64,000 nucleotides of DNA, from contig CP141143.1 of NCBI GenBank assembly GCA_035235625.1, forward strand, positions 16,475,092-16,539,091. The letters are read 5' to 3'. Of the stretch, positions 37,929-50,123 are shown piece by piece. The position numbers and the translations under genes were made by a program. Every line of letters begins with the position of its first letter. The first letter of the stretch is position 1. Origin of the DNA: Saururus chinensis. Lineage: Eukaryota; Streptophyta; Magnoliopsida; Piperales; Saururaceae. A model generated the notes under the pieces. The model saw nothing but the letters and a program-made list of their open reading frames with translations. It made no database searches and was not told where the DNA came from.

Positions 37929-40330
37929 GGTTTCTAGTGCATTGATTTGGTTCCTTTGGAATTGTCGTAGTTTTTACCATAGTTAGGGTTTTGCATGTAA
38001 ATTGTTATGTTTATGTATAAATTGAATGATGGTGATTGCATGCTGATTGATTGATATATTGTGAGTAAAATTTTTGAGAATTTTGTTTTAATTTTACATA
38101 AAAAATTATTCACAAAAGTGGTTAGAACTCTTACTTCTTACTTGTTAAAAAAATAGTTTTAAGAGAAATCTAATGATCCACTAGGGTATTAGACGGATAT
38201 TGAACTCTCAAAAGGTAGTGGACAAAAGCGAAATAATCCATAAGTAGAATTGACAGTATCCACTGAGGGGCTGCTTCAATATTGAATTGCCCTACATTCT
38301 ACCTTGATTTTACTTGAATTTTGCTTGATTCCATTTTATTTGTGTTTAAGTAGAAATTTCCATAGAATTATAACTTTTGATTTTATTTAGCCTCCACCTT
38401 TGATTCAATAGAATATGTGAATGTCCTCATGAGGGCATTCAATGTATTACGTTAATTAGATTTCCACAGCCTCCCATTTTCAATTTGGTTTTAGGCCACT
38501 GTAGTTGACTTTTCTCCACATGAAGTCGTCACGTGGTCATTCCATTTCTCCCATCCTATTCTACATAATCATGCAATTATACTATCAAACAAAATTCCAA
38601 TTCTATAGCCTTATGCCATAGTAAATTCTAATGAATCTACATTTCAATTCCATTCCATTCTACTTCAATATCCAAACAACCCTTGAATGTCCTTGCAAGG
38701 AAATTAGATTCCACAAAATTATAATGTTCATATTATGAATTGAAACATAAGAACAATAAGTAAGGTTTTAGAAAGAGTTTGGTAATTAGAGTTAAATTAG
38801 AAGGGCTTGGTTGGATAAGTTATGAGTAAGATGATTTGACCATAAAAGGGATGACATAAAATGTGAGACTATGCAAGGATATGTTGTAAGGTGATTTATG
38901 GTAAGGAGATGGATGGGCTAAGCACAGTATGCTTCCATCATAAACCTGAGTTTCAAAATGGGCTCGACTTTAGGTTGGTCAGTGGAAGAGTGTAAGATTG
39001 AAGGTTTTTATGGCATAATTATATATACATAAATTATGTCATAAAAACTTGAATTATAAGCAAAACTAATATGATAACATTGTGAGTTTGAGACCTGAGG
39101 GTTTCAATGAATTAAGTTATATGTTTGAGTTAGTAGATAATTAGTCGGTTGATCATTTCTCATATCTTGTCATAATGTTTCTCTTGCGGGATGTTGTCTT
39201 GGTGTTGTATTTAAGCCCAAACATCTAATGCTATGTTGAGATATGTATATTTTTTTATAATGTCATGGGGTTGTATTTAATCCATTGTATATTTTTTTGC
39301 CTATAGATGTCACAATATGATTTTGCCCATTATGACACTGTAAGATTTATGCCTATATGAGGCATTGTATAATTTTTGCCCTTAGTTGGCACTGTATGGC
39401 CCCTAGAGTGTGGGCATTTATGCGCTCAAGTAAATAGTATCATGGATATATTCTTATCTATTTAATTTTATGCCCCATGAGCATAAGTGTGTCTTGCCTT
39501 CAGAAAAGTCCTTAACATCTAGTTGCTTCTTGGAGCTTAAGGTAGTGCCCCAATGACATTTTTTACATTCGATGTTGGAGCTGATTAATTATAATGGGCA
39601 TCAGTTGTGGATAGTATGTGTATTACTATATGAGTTAGTTTGTAAGATTTTGAGCAAAACTGACTGTAAGAATATATTTTTGAGAAAAACTATAAGAATA
39701 TGTTTTTGAACAAGATTGTAAGTGTATGTTTCTGAACAAGACTATAAGTGTTTGTTTCTGATCAAGATTGCAAGCATAAGAAATTGAGTAAGCCGGTACA
39801 AGTAAGGCTATAAGTGTAAGATTAAGTGTAAAAATGGTAAAATAGTATGTGGTTATGCATAATTGTTATATTGTGTGACTATGATATGCTTGTATGTCTT
39901 TCAGCTTCATTATAAGTTTCATGAATGAATCTATGTATGAACTTACAAAGTTCACTAATTAGAACTCTCCTACTTAGTATAAAAATACTCATTTTAGCCT
40001 CATAAGTTTTGGAGGTTTTTGCTAGTTATTAGATTGAGAGCTCCTCGAGATGAACTCTAGTTTTCATTGGTGGACCTATCTATGTTGACTCAAGTAGACT
40101 TGTGACTCATTACAAGTCCTTATTTTGCCACAACTTTGTGTATCTATTGTGGATTTGATGTATTGGGAGAGATGAAAATTTAAGATGTTTATATTTTTTT
40201 GGAGTTGTAAAGTGGATTAGACATCAAACTATTTGTGGGACTTGTACTTAAAGATGCTTAAGATGTATTTAAGCCCATGGCCATGAAAATTTATTTTGTA
40301 TGTTTCGTTTTTGGTTCATGCTTAAGAATG
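37929..40330 (+). mobile_element. LTR fragment of the long family seen at 59.6-64 kb
   Basis: 38940-39220 matches 62200-62460 (shared GAGTTTGAGACCTGAGGG and GCGGGATGTTGTCT), and 39940-40080 matches 63620-63800 (AAAATACTCATT, GAGAGCTCCT). The order is conserved, so both are the same LTR type. It carries no tandem array like that at 62.4 kb. Confidence 0.6.
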
Positions 40331-41140
40331 TTTGGTTTGGTTGTACGATGATGTAAAAGAAATTTATATGGGAAAATAGACTAGAACTTGAGGGAAGGGA
40401 GGGGAGGAAGCAGTCTCATTATTGTCCTCAGACAAATTCCTCCCTTGAATAGGTGACTTTGTTGCTTTTTTTTTAACCAAGTGTTGGAGAGGTGAAGAGA
40501 AAATGGCTCTTCAGTATGCATAGGTGCTGGTCATGGGGGCACATCTGCTTTGCTAGCTGTCGTCACTTGAAATGACTTCTCATGCACCCTGCACTGTTGT
40601 TGTAGGATGTAAATTTCCCTATGTTTGTACTTTAGGCTTTTGTTTTTCTCCGTCAGCTGCATGCTGACAATATAAATGTCTTAAAAGCTCTCCAATAGTC
40701 AATGTATTAATTCTTCATGACCCTCCAAAGTTATAGTCTTCTATTCAATGTAGGGCCACACCTCTATCAACAGCAGCTTCATGTCTCCCCATGGGTTGTG
40801 AACCTTGTGAAGGCTCTTGTTGCATCCCTTATGGGAGGACTACGATGTTGAAGATGGCTCATACATCAAAGAGGGATCCTGTGTAGCTAAGACACATGAG
40901 ATCCCTCCCCATGAATAGGTGGAAATTCTCATGCCTATAGGAAGGGTCCTCTGTGGGTGGGTGTCATGGAATGTTGCCTTATGCATCTTTGTAGGAAGGC
41001 CCATGGCTCAAGGAGGGCTCCGTTGCAATTGTGGCATGTCGTCTTCTTGGGGGGATGCCTCTTCAGAGTGACCATGAGATGGAACATGTGGTCTCTTCTA
41101 AGCTGAAGGAGATGTAGGAGGTATAGATGATGTCTCATCA

Positions 41141-41714
41141 TGATGCAGTGCACAATATGGAAACAGAAATTAAAAACAAGATTGAAACAAGCTCTTCGAT
41201 TTGTCACTAATCAAACTCAATTACAGAAAGAAAATCAAACTGAAGTTCATCATCTCGAGAACTCTCAGTTTCAGCTCAAAAATAGAGCACGGGATAAACC
41301 CACATTTGGTTAAACCAAATACAGACGAAATATCATTCAACAACTAACTCCTCATTACATCTTCCAAAGGTCTATTTATAAGAGACAATTAAATCCGAAT
41401 ACTTTCTTGACGGAATCTAATTTTGAAATTGACGACGTCTTCAGTTCAGATGGTAGCTCTTTACTGTTCTGATGCCCAGAGAAGAAGAAGGCTAACAGAA
41501 TTAACGATCCCGTTCTTTATATCTAAATGTCAAAAAGACCATTCACTAATGTGGGAAATTACACGACTTTTCAACGGGCACTTTTCAAAGCATTAGTGGT
41601 TACCAGAAATGCCCTTTGGCTATTTAAACTCGTCACAAGTGCTTGACGAATTGACTGACTGAAAAATAACATTCCAACCGCTAGAATACTTCTGTTCACT
41701 ATGCTCCTGCATCA
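41141..41714 (-). mobile_element. Solo LTR, 574 bp, copia-like, minus strand
   Basis: Read on the minus strand it begins TGATGCAGGAGC and ends CACTGCATCA, so its ends are inverted (TGATGCAG/CTGCATCA). The 5 bp duplication CATCA is exact at 41136-41140 and 41715-41719. A TATAAATAG box lies at 41372-41380 on the minus strand. No internal domain is present. Confidence 0.85.
41372..41380 (-). promoter_or_regulatory. TATA box of the copia-like solo LTR
   Basis: TATAAATAG in the orientation of the LTR, about 340 bp from its 5' end, in the position expected for an LTR promoter. Confidence 0.55.
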
Positions 41715-42118
41715 CATCACCCATCTCCTCTAAATCACAAGCCTAGCTCCTCTGTCTTCTCGGACACTGCCAAGGTTATTGGCTACAATAAGCATGCTTC
41801 CCTCTTCATCTATCACTTGAATTGAGTGAATGGCTTGCTCTTGCCATTTGGATTTTTTGTTTCATGTCAAGCGCAACATAGACTGTCCATTGTTAATTCT
41901 TGGCTACCCATATGTGCGCTACTTGATCTCCACAATGGAAGGAGATATGGTGAAGTAACAGTACTAAAGTGAAACACATACAAAAAGTCCATGTAAGAAG
42001 TAGAATTCATATGTAAGTAAGTAGTAAAAGTAGTAAGTTATGTCGTACACAATTATTTAAGAAACACATATATGCAAAACTACTGAACATCGAAACAAGT
42101 TGACCCTTCCTTGTATAA

Positions 42119-42526
42119 TCAATAGATTGAATTCCTCATAGCTCGCCTCAAGGACTGGTAGATAAGCTTGGCACAAGGGTGGGCATTAAAGGATATGAGG
42201 CTCTTCTCCAACCAGTATTCCATGTTCACTATCTCCCTTGCTATGGGGAGGAGGAAGATATCTATCACATAGAGCGAAGCAAGCCTCAATTTGTCCTTCA
42301 TTAAGGTGTTCTCGGCTTTGATCTTGTTCAACATGTTTGCATCTTTTATTGCTAACATTTTTGGGAGCAACCTTTCTTTGAATTCATACTTGAAAGACTG
42401 TTTATATGCATCCTTATCCCTAAGGTAAAGAATGGAAAGACCCGATAAGTTTAACGGTAATTGAAAAAGAAATAATAATGTCTTGTCACGATGGATTGTG
42501 AGTTGGCCCCCCCCATTCCCTGTCAC
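42119..42526 (-). pseudogene. DUF1985-like TE gene fragment
   Basis: The 135-codon frame contains DKLRLASLYVIDIFLLP, then IVNMEYWLEKSLISFNAHP, resembling the DUF1985 domain that plant Ulp1-carrying transposons encode upstream of a C48 peptidase. No peptidase motif follows and the frame ends early, so it is a fragment. The match is from memory of the family pattern and is moderate. Confidence 0.4.
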
Positions 42527-43229
42527 AAGCTAGCCCCCTCTTCGCCTCAACTTCCATCTCGGTCGCATATCCCTCTACTATCTGCCCTGACTTCCATCTC
42601 TATCCCAGCTCCTGTCTCTCCACTAGTAAGATGAAGATCGTGATGGCAATCAGAAATCAAGTAAGCCCCCTAATCGATAGGTTTAGGTTTTCAATTTCAA
42701 ACATAATACTTATATGTGATAGAGGTATGGATTTTTTGTTGATTCCATTTGATTGAGGGGCTGGTTGTATGGTGAAAGGGATGAGTTGCAGGGGGGGTTG
42801 TGATGGGTGTAGGGAGGGGGGACTAGCTTGTGAACAATGGGTAGAGAGGGAGCCATGGCAGAAATACAGTGTGCGGAGAGGGAGTTGGGGCAGAGAATTG
42901 ACAATTACGATAAGTTTGGGAGGGAAGAGGGCGATGTTTCAATGGCCAGAAGGTGAAATTGGGAGAAATGACACTTTACGATGGGGGAGGTGATGGTTCA
43001 CTGTGTGGAATGGCAGTTCACTATGCAAGGGTATAATTGTCATATTTTCAAATCAACTTACATGTGTGAGTTTGATTTGCATTTACATGCCTTGCCTTCT
43101 TCAATCTTATTCTTCTGACCCATGCCCATTTTCGTTAATTTTATCCTCTCTCATCCTAAAAAATATGTCCCTAAAAAATATACTTGTGTGTGCATGTCTC
43201 AGCTACCGGCTCCTTTACCACAACCTAGT
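42527..43229. other. Unassigned, purine-rich on the plus strand
   Basis: GGGAGGGGG-type runs at 42760-42990. Short frames on both strands show no recognisable product. Confidence 0.35.
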
Positions 43230-43450
43230 AGAAGCGTTTTTTATGCTCCACGCTCACTGTGAGCCAAGTGTAAGGAACGTCTAGGAAGCATTGATTTTCA
43301 AGATCCACGACACATGGTAGCGAACATTAGTGTAAGTATTACTCATGCTAATGTGGGCTACTGTGCGCGCCGTCGATCTTGAAAATCAACGCCTCTCAGG
43401 CGTTCCTTACGCTCGGCTCACATTCTTCGTAGAGCATAAAAAATGCTTCA
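43230..43450. mobile_element. Older MITE of the same family
   Basis: About 221 bp and strongly palindromic; ends AGAAGCGTTTTTTATG and CATAAAAAATGCTTC. The flanking 9-mers CAACCTAGT and TGACTTGGT differ at four sites, all transitions. This fits an old target duplication but is not proof of one. Confidence 0.6.
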
Positions 43451-43459
43451 TGACTTGGT

Positions 43460-44637
43460 ACCTTTAAAAGATGTTTTATGGCTATTGTGGGTTAGGTTTG
43501 GGTCGAGTTTTGCTAAACTCGAACCTGATATTAATTAACAAATAGTAACCCAAACTTGACTCAAATAGCTATTTAGGTTGAGTTTAGAAACCCAAACTTA
43601 ATCTATTAGGGTTGGGTCATATTTATAAAAATATAAAAAAATATAATTATATTTATAACTTTAATTGGGTTGGGTTGAGTTGAATCACATAAAACTCAAA
43701 TCTAACCTAAATAGATATTTGAGTTAGATTTGAAAACCCAAACTTGACCTATTAGGTTTGGCCGAGTTGGGTTTTACCATATACCTGACCGAGTAGCATC
43801 CCTAATAGGTATCCATTGTTATTCCCTAAGAAATCCCAACCACTTGGTTTCTAAAGACTCATAAGAAATTTAGTGTGATAGAACTTAATGCAAGAGACTT
43901 AGGCATACATGTAGCCATTAGAGTCTTCAATGAAGCCTTTCTGCTAATCTTTTGCTAATTTTCTTCAGAACCACAATGTGTTTCTGTTTAGAATTTGACT
44001 GAGAATAATCTCGCTTAAGGCACCGAATTAGGATGGCTAATGATGTATTTATAACTAAACCAGGACATCATTGTTAAGAACCCTACAATCCCGACCGTCC
44101 ATCCATAGATCATCCAATGGTTCATATTTGCCACTTAAAACCATAGTTTAATGGGTATTCTGACTTAGACCCATTACCCAGACAATTTTAAAAGCCCAAA
44201 ACAGTGTCAATTGAGACAGTTAGGCCACTTTATGTCTTATTACAAACACAAAGCCCAACATAGTGTCCTTTGTAATTAGCATATATTCCACTACCAGATA
44301 TGTAATTGAAGTTAGCTGATTTTGTGTATGGAGCAATCTGCCTATGGACCATTAGCTATTGCATGCGCATTGATCCTAGGTAATAATTGACAGGTGAAGG
44401 TGATCAACGACCGGTGAAGCATCACCAGACCTCAGTTACCTAATGAGGACTCAACTCAAGCCCAAACAATTCACTTTAATTCTCTTAAAATTTTCTGCTA
44501 TGATTGTCTTTTATATAGACTCACACTATTAATTACTAGAATAATTGTTAAAGTTACTCCTATTAGATATGACCGACTCTAATTAATTATGTATGGGATC
44601 GAGTCGTTCTAGTCATAAATTTTAATTGTTGGTCATT
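43460..44637. other. Decayed repeats
   Basis: 43480-43800 has GGGTTGGGTT and its complement in alternation, typical of a decayed hAT or MULE MITE. 43840-44520 is the left part of the older tandem unit shared with 22560-23500. Confidence 0.45.
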
Positions 44638-45958
44638 TATTTATGCTTTTTATCTTAAAATAAGTATCTTATCTAATTTTTAAATAGAGAAAATTATTTA
44701 AATAATAATTTAAAAATAATAATGACCAAACCAACCTGCTTTGGGAAATATTTCCCAAAGTGGTGTTGGTTTTTGTAACGCATGTGTCAGCCAAGCCTAG
44801 CACCTGCGTGGCTTTTTTTATAAAAATTTTAACTGATTTTGTCCTTCCATCTTAAAAAAAAATTAAGTGATTTCGTTGTTTTGAAAAGTGGAAAAAGGTG
44901 GTTTCATTGTTTTAAATGACGAAATCACCAAATTTAGCGCTAACTTCATATGTGGGTCTTTACAGATCCGTGTAGAACTTTAATCCCACACCTAGTGTCT
45001 TCATTTGTGAGGACTTCTACTAGAAGCTTCATGTGCCAACCGAAAAAAATTAGCATTGTAGGAGATGCAGGAGATATCTCCAGATATGGGTGAGGCAAAG
45101 AGGAGCTAGCAGACCGGGAGAAGTATCGATAAGGCAGTTTTGTCCAAGATATTGGGTTCCATCAAATCTGAATAATATTTGTCAAGAGGGATGAGAATCA
45201 GCCTGCATGAGCCACGGTAGCCTTCAACAATTTGCCGAAAGAGGGGAACTTGCAAGGGTGGTATCACAGACCAAATTGGATGTGTGACCAAAATTTTCGT
45301 CAGTTGGAGCTGAAGGAGATCGCTGACGGATCAGAAATTGTTCCATCAAGGACACTTCTTTCAAGAAATTGCTGACCCACTTTGGAATGGGAGTTTGTCT
45401 GGCTCTACGCAAACAGCTAGCATGTCTCTCCTTAATTTCCTTTGAGCAGATGAAACATGAAAGATATAGAGATTATTTTTGGTAACATTCGTGGGTGCTA
45501 GACAATGGTCAAAAAAATTGTTTCTAACAACGAAATTGTTTTTGAAATGATTTTTTTAGTTGACATTGTTTCATCCGAGCAACGAAATTTGGTGATTTCA
45601 TCATTTAAAACGACGAAACCACCTTAATTTGGTGATTTTGTCGTTTTACTTAAAGGTGGTTTCCAAAACGACTAAATTACTTAATTTTTTTAAGACAATT
45701 TCATCATTTGGAAAGACAAAATCAACTTAAATTTGATTTTATTATTTAGTTAATTTTTTTTTAAAAAAAACCACGCAACCTACGTAGCAAAAACTCACAC
45801 CACTTTGAAAAATATTTCCTAAATCGGGTTGGTTTAGTAATTATTATTTTAAAATTATTATTTAAATAATTTCCCTTTTAAATATAAATTTATTTTATTT
45901 TATTTTAAAAATTAAATAAGATACCTATTTTAAAACAGAAAAAGTATATACATAATAT
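44638..45958. mobile_element. Long-TIR element with a non-repetitive core
   Basis: The arms 44638-44945 and 45590-45958 are inverted repeats of each other. For example, GAAAATTATTTAAATAATAA at the left mirrors the complement of TTATTTAAATAATTTCCC at the right, and AAAGTGGTGTTGGTTTTTG mirrors CAAAAACTCACACCACTTT. The core, 44946-45589, is GC-richer and not repeated here. A target duplication could not be fixed. This is the build of an element that has captured host DNA. Confidence 0.6.
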
Positions 45959-46114
45959 GAGTCCTCTTAATATGCATCTTACATATATAGACCCGGTGCA
46001 TATTGGTTACATGATTCTAATTAGCGCCCATAGTAGTAGGGGGCAGAAAACCCACTCCCCCCATACCAGTAGATCATGATCCTTCAACTAATAAGCATCT
46101 GGGCACTTCTTAAC

Positions 46115-46325
46115 TACTTTAATATTTCTTTGATCCTAAATTAATAACTCAACTTAACAAAAGAATTTGTTCCATATTAATAGTTCTATTCAGTTTAATT
46201 TAAGTAACTGGGCACTTAAAAAAAGTGTTATAAGCTTATTTTCCGTTATCTTAGATGTAGGTTTTATCATTCTATAAAAAAAATATTTTTTTAAATATAA
46301 TAATTAACATAAAACAGAAAAAAAA
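46115..46325. mobile_element. ATTAATAG-family MITE remnant
   Basis: Shares CCATATTAATAGTTCTATT and the complement-like right arm with the copies at 26159 and 35340. Confidence 0.45.
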
Positions 46326-46851
46326 TATAATATAAATCGTAGTAAAATAAGCATCACACCACTAGAAAGGTCGTCGTAGACTCATGCGTCAATGATTTAG
46401 TCGCTAAGATGGGTTAGCTCATGGTCTCTTTATTTGGAATTTTGTAGGAGTCTCTGCTGCTGCGTGGTTTCTTGAACACGTTATTTCACTTCCAATAAGT
46501 AGATATGGTCAGCATATGTGGGATCTACCATTGGATCAATGGATAACTCATCATATTAGAGAGACTTATAAAGATAAGCACGGTTGACCTGAGTCTACTC
46601 TACTTGTTCTGGGCTTTTTTTCTTTTCATTTTGTGTTGAAGTTGTGGAGCGTATAAATTTCTGACCATCTTGACGTAGAACTCTGTGTTCCCGTTCTTTT
46701 AGCTGACTGTCCAGATGGATCTTCAACTTGGACCATGGGGTAAGAAAATCTGCCATGGCACAAGATTGAGCAAATGTTACAGATGGGCCGTCCAGTTAGC
46801 AGTTTTTGGCTTCACTTGTAATGGATTGGACCGTTTGGTTCAAACAATATA

Positions 46852-46957
46852 CACTCCCTCAGTCTATAATATTAATAGTTTTATTTAATTTTTTAAATAA
46901 ATTAATTTTAATATATTAAAAAAATTAAATAAAAGTTATTAATGTAGGATAGAGGGA
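46852..46957. mobile_element. Stowaway-like MITE
   Basis: Ends CTCCCTCAGTCTATAATATTAA and TTATTAATGTAGGATAGAGGGA are inverted. The short AT-rich core and length fit a Stowaway-type MITE. Confidence 0.55.
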
Positions 46958-46983
46958 ACTTATAAAACCAAGAGAAATGTTTT

Positions 46984-47060
46984 CCCTGCTAGATTGTATA
47001 GCTAGTGGCCATGTAGAGGGAGGAAACATGGATTCAATTCTTGAGTTTCTTTCTCATTAT
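46984..47060 (+). other. tRNA-like (SINE) remnant
   Basis: TATAGCTAGTGGCCATGTAG and GGATTCAATTCTTGAG resemble degraded A and B boxes. Too weak to call a tRNA. Confidence 0.25.
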
Positions 47061-47176
47061 TTTTAAGTGATGTAGCAGGAGTCAAGAAAAATGATTAAGA
47101 CAAATCCTAAAACCATATTAGGAATAATTCAATTCAATTAGTTTTTGATCCAAAAAAGAAAATATGTATTTATGTG

Positions 47177-47303
47177 AAGAATGAGTCTATATGCACCCTA
47201 ATAATCTCCTTAGTATCCCAATTACCCCATAACCCCCCTCATGAATTTTATGAGTATAATAGGGTACTAAAAAGATTAGTGGGGTACATATAGACTCATT
47301 CTT
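47177..47303. mobile_element. Small TIR MITE, 127 bp
   Basis: Left end AAGAATGAGTCTATATG is matched by the complement of CATATAGACTCATTCTT at the right. It lies just beyond the 3' flank of HMA copy C and is absent from blocks A and B. Confidence 0.65.
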
Positions 47304-47600
47304 ACCTAAAAACTGCTTCTATACGTACAAAACTTCCAAAACTTAAGGAGGGGGAGTTAGAGTTGCATTTCAATGGAAAGGGAGGGATTACTGGAGGTTG
47401 CAAGATCTGAACTTTGCTAAAGCAACATTGTCATTTGTTATTATACTCCGTCTAGCCATATTTGGGAAGACGGGTGTACTGGGACTAACCAACAAGTAAC
47501 AACTCTACACTACAAGGGGTAGGGATTACAATCTTCTTGAGTATCAGACTCCTGACTCCTGTATACTATAATACTTGACCTCGAAACATGAGGTGGAGGC

Positions 47601-48404
47601 TCACATGATTGAGCAAAGGTCTGGGTTCCTCTCTCTAACATAGTATGATGGCGCATACCCCTGGTGACATGTCCACGAAACTGGCAATGGCACACTGGCT
47701 TGTTGCCCAGGGAAGCATTTTCTATGCTCCACTCTCACTATACGCTGAGCGTAAGGAATACCAGGAAGCCATTGGATTTTAAGATGGGTGGCATACACGT
47801 TAGCGCACGTTAGCGTAAGTATTACTTACGCTAACGTGCGCTAGCGTGTGCGCCACCCATCTTGAAATCCAACGGATCCCATGCATTTTTTACGCTCGGC
47901 ACATATTGAACAGGGAGCATAGAAAACGCTTCCGTTGCCCAGTACTTTCAGGTTTTTTCTCCTCTTCTTTTTTTTCTTCGACACTAACGATCTCTGCGAA
48001 CCCCATTTTCTTTCTAAGGGACTTTGCCAATTCGACTGAATCAAAATCTTCGCCGACCACCACCAGCTGATCCCAATCCTTCGGCCCAATATGTGCTGAT
48101 AGAACACCTGCAATAAGAAAGAACACGGTTTGATCTCAACCGGTGATTAATGTCTAGTTAATTTACAGCCAGAGCACTTGAGCCTAAAGTGGACAGCTGA
48201 TCAACTTACCAGGTGAGCTAACGGCAGTCTTCATGGCTTTGCGTCGCGCTTTCTTGTCACACATATGCAGCTTTATCACCACCTTTTGCTGTAGATTAAT
48301 TCCATGCAAACAGATTTTCAGTTCAGCTTGTTATCATTAATGGCAGAGTAAGAAGCATCTAACAAATCAAACTAAGAGTAAGACAGACGTACACATACCT
48401 TCAT
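47601..48404 (-). pseudogene. HMA-domain protein, copy C, last exon interrupted by a MITE
   Basis: The exons are 48404-48399, 48288-48210 and a third exon starting at 48107, with the same splice sites as copies A and B. The HMA fold is preserved, with MCDKKARR at the metal loop. After the linker residues ESTGQ the frame enters a 223 bp inverted-repeat element at 47711-47933. It reads 14 element-encoded residues (RKRFLCSLFNMCRA) and stops at 47890. Beyond the element and its 9 bp target duplication the original tail continues to 47601 and still ends in CSIM. The copy therefore lost its CaaX box by insertion and gained a short basic tail. It is the most diverged of the three copies. Confidence 0.78.
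47711..47933. mobile_element. MULE-type MITE inserted in HMA copy C
   Basis: The element is nearly a full-length inverted repeat. The left end begins GGAAGCATTTTCTATG; the right end, reverse-complemented, begins GGAAGCGTTTTCTATG. The 9 bp target duplication GTTGCCCAG is exact on both sides (47702-47710 and 47934-47942). A 9 bp duplication and long TIRs are the hallmark of Mutator-like elements. It has no coding capacity. Confidence 0.88.
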
Positions 48405-48524
48405 ACTTATGATCAACTCGGAGCTCTACAAGAGAAAATTTGAAGGTCTCCGAGGGCTTAAGGCCCTCTGCAGGGGTGAGAATTGAGAGAGCTAAGAGTA
48501 AGTTAAGAGCATAACTAGACATGT

Positions 48525-48534
48525 CTATATATAG
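48525..48534 (-). promoter_or_regulatory. TATA box of HMA copy C
   Basis: CTATATATAG lies about 125 bp upstream of the copy C start, in the same place as in copies A and B. Confidence 0.5.
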
Positions 48535-49174
48535 TGACCTCGGAGTTAGATTGAGGAATTAGTCGGTCACAAAGACCTGGGAGCCATCCGTTGAAACATC
48601 CAAGTGATTTCTGACCAGCTGGGTATGCACGCCGGTGGTTACTAGTGAAGTGGGTCTCACTTGTTCGTGACTATATTTTCGTATGGTCTTTGTCTAGTCT
48701 GACCGGTTTTTACGATTAATTGAAACTTTTAAGTGACCAACAATGGGACACTGTAATAACACTATAAAATATAAAAGTGGGAGAGAGGAACTTGGAAACA
48801 GATCCAACGGATCCTATAAGTCTCATGGTCAAGAAAACGTTTTTCTTTTTACACTGGGGCTCCTTACAAGAGATTTGCTTGTGGGCGGTGAGGATTGAAT
48901 AAGTGGTCACAAGAAACCTTGGAGTCCTCGTGGCTGCAGACTGTGATTCGTTGAATACGGTCATGGTTAGTGAACTATACGATGACATGTTGTCTTCCAG
49001 AAAGATACGATGTGTTATTATGAACTTGAAAATTTTACATAATAAAACAAAATCACGTTTTTTAAGATTTTTAGCATTTATTATTTCAAAATGACAAAAA
49101 CCGTCCAAAGGTTCATCAATTTACTTTTATGTTTAGTTTAGTTTTAAAAAAATGATAATTAAACAACACTACTG

Positions 49175-49656
49175 CAACAGGCCGGGTCGGGCTGGAGTTC
49201 GGTCGTAGCCCATTAGATGATTTCTAACACTGGCCGAGCCCTAACTCTATGCGGGTCTTAAAAAGTTCAACACTTGCCTAGTTTGGTCTGGTTGCGAGTT
49301 TTTTTATTATAATTTTTATTAAATAAATATTATTTTAATAAAAAAAATATAATTTGGATTGCATCCCACAAGTTGACCTAGGAGACACAAAATCATATGT
49401 ATTTAAGTGAGTATTTTTTCACATCTAACTATAATGACTTAAGCTTAGAATCTCTTAAACTTCCATAAGATATACTTTAGCTTCTTTTTCTTCTTCCATT
49501 TCCAACTTTGTGGTAATATAAAAAAAGGTAAAAAAATATTTTTTATATTTAGGGCCAGGCCGAACAAGCCAAACAAGCTTTTTGTACCCCATCCATAGCC
49601 CAACCCTATTTAAGGTGGCCTATTCTAGCCCTAACCCACATTTTTACAGGCTGAGT
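49175..49656. other. Decayed repeat before the copia element
   Basis: GGCCGGGTCGGGCT at the left and AAGCCCAACCC-like words at the right suggest a decayed TIR element. No gene seen. Confidence 0.35.
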
Positions 49657-50048
49657 TGTAACGTCCTTGCTTATTTTGCAATTTCTAAGACTTTTTGCTA
49701 TTCATCTTTTCATTGTTTGATGGGAAAATTTGACACTTTGATATATTAATTTTTTATATTTTACCTTGTATTCATGCTCGTAGAGTCGAGTGTGGGATTT
49801 AGTCATTATTGTGGCTTCGGTGTGCTACATAGGTTTTCACCGTGAGAAAGAAAGAAAATGGACGAGGAAAATGGAGTGAGGAAAGCGAGAGAGAGAGAGA
49901 GAGAGAGAGAAGAAATATAAAAGAAAAAGAGGCAGATCCAGCACATAACTTGCAGCTCTACTAGTAGTTCTAACGGTTGTATGTGCAAATACACTGAAAT
50001 AGCGTCTATTCGAGAATCAGGTTTGGTAGGACCCCTAAAACCCTAATA
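49657..50048 (+). mobile_element. 5' LTR of a truncated copia element
   Basis: It begins TGTAACGTCCTTGC. After AACCCTAATA at its end comes TGGTGCCGTCTGTGGG at 50051, a primer-binding-site-like sequence. A GA microsatellite lies at 49889-49910. No 3' LTR was found. Confidence 0.55.
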
Positions 50049-50123
50049 AGTGGTGCCGTCTGTGGGAACCCAAGAGGATTTTAGTGTATTTGCTGGATTG
50101 AGGTATTCAATTGAGCGAGAGCA

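Larger units (their letters stand above)
47310..49170. repeat. Third, older copy of the HMA block
   Basis: The 3' flank (47320-47600), the gene, the promoter and scattered pieces at 48885-48925 and 49020-49165 match block A (for example 25367-25400 and 25990-26130) with more gaps and substitutions. Further left, 43840-44520 and 46470-46530 match 22560-23500 and 23477-23530. The original tandem unit was therefore longer than the recent A/B duplication. Confidence 0.65.
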
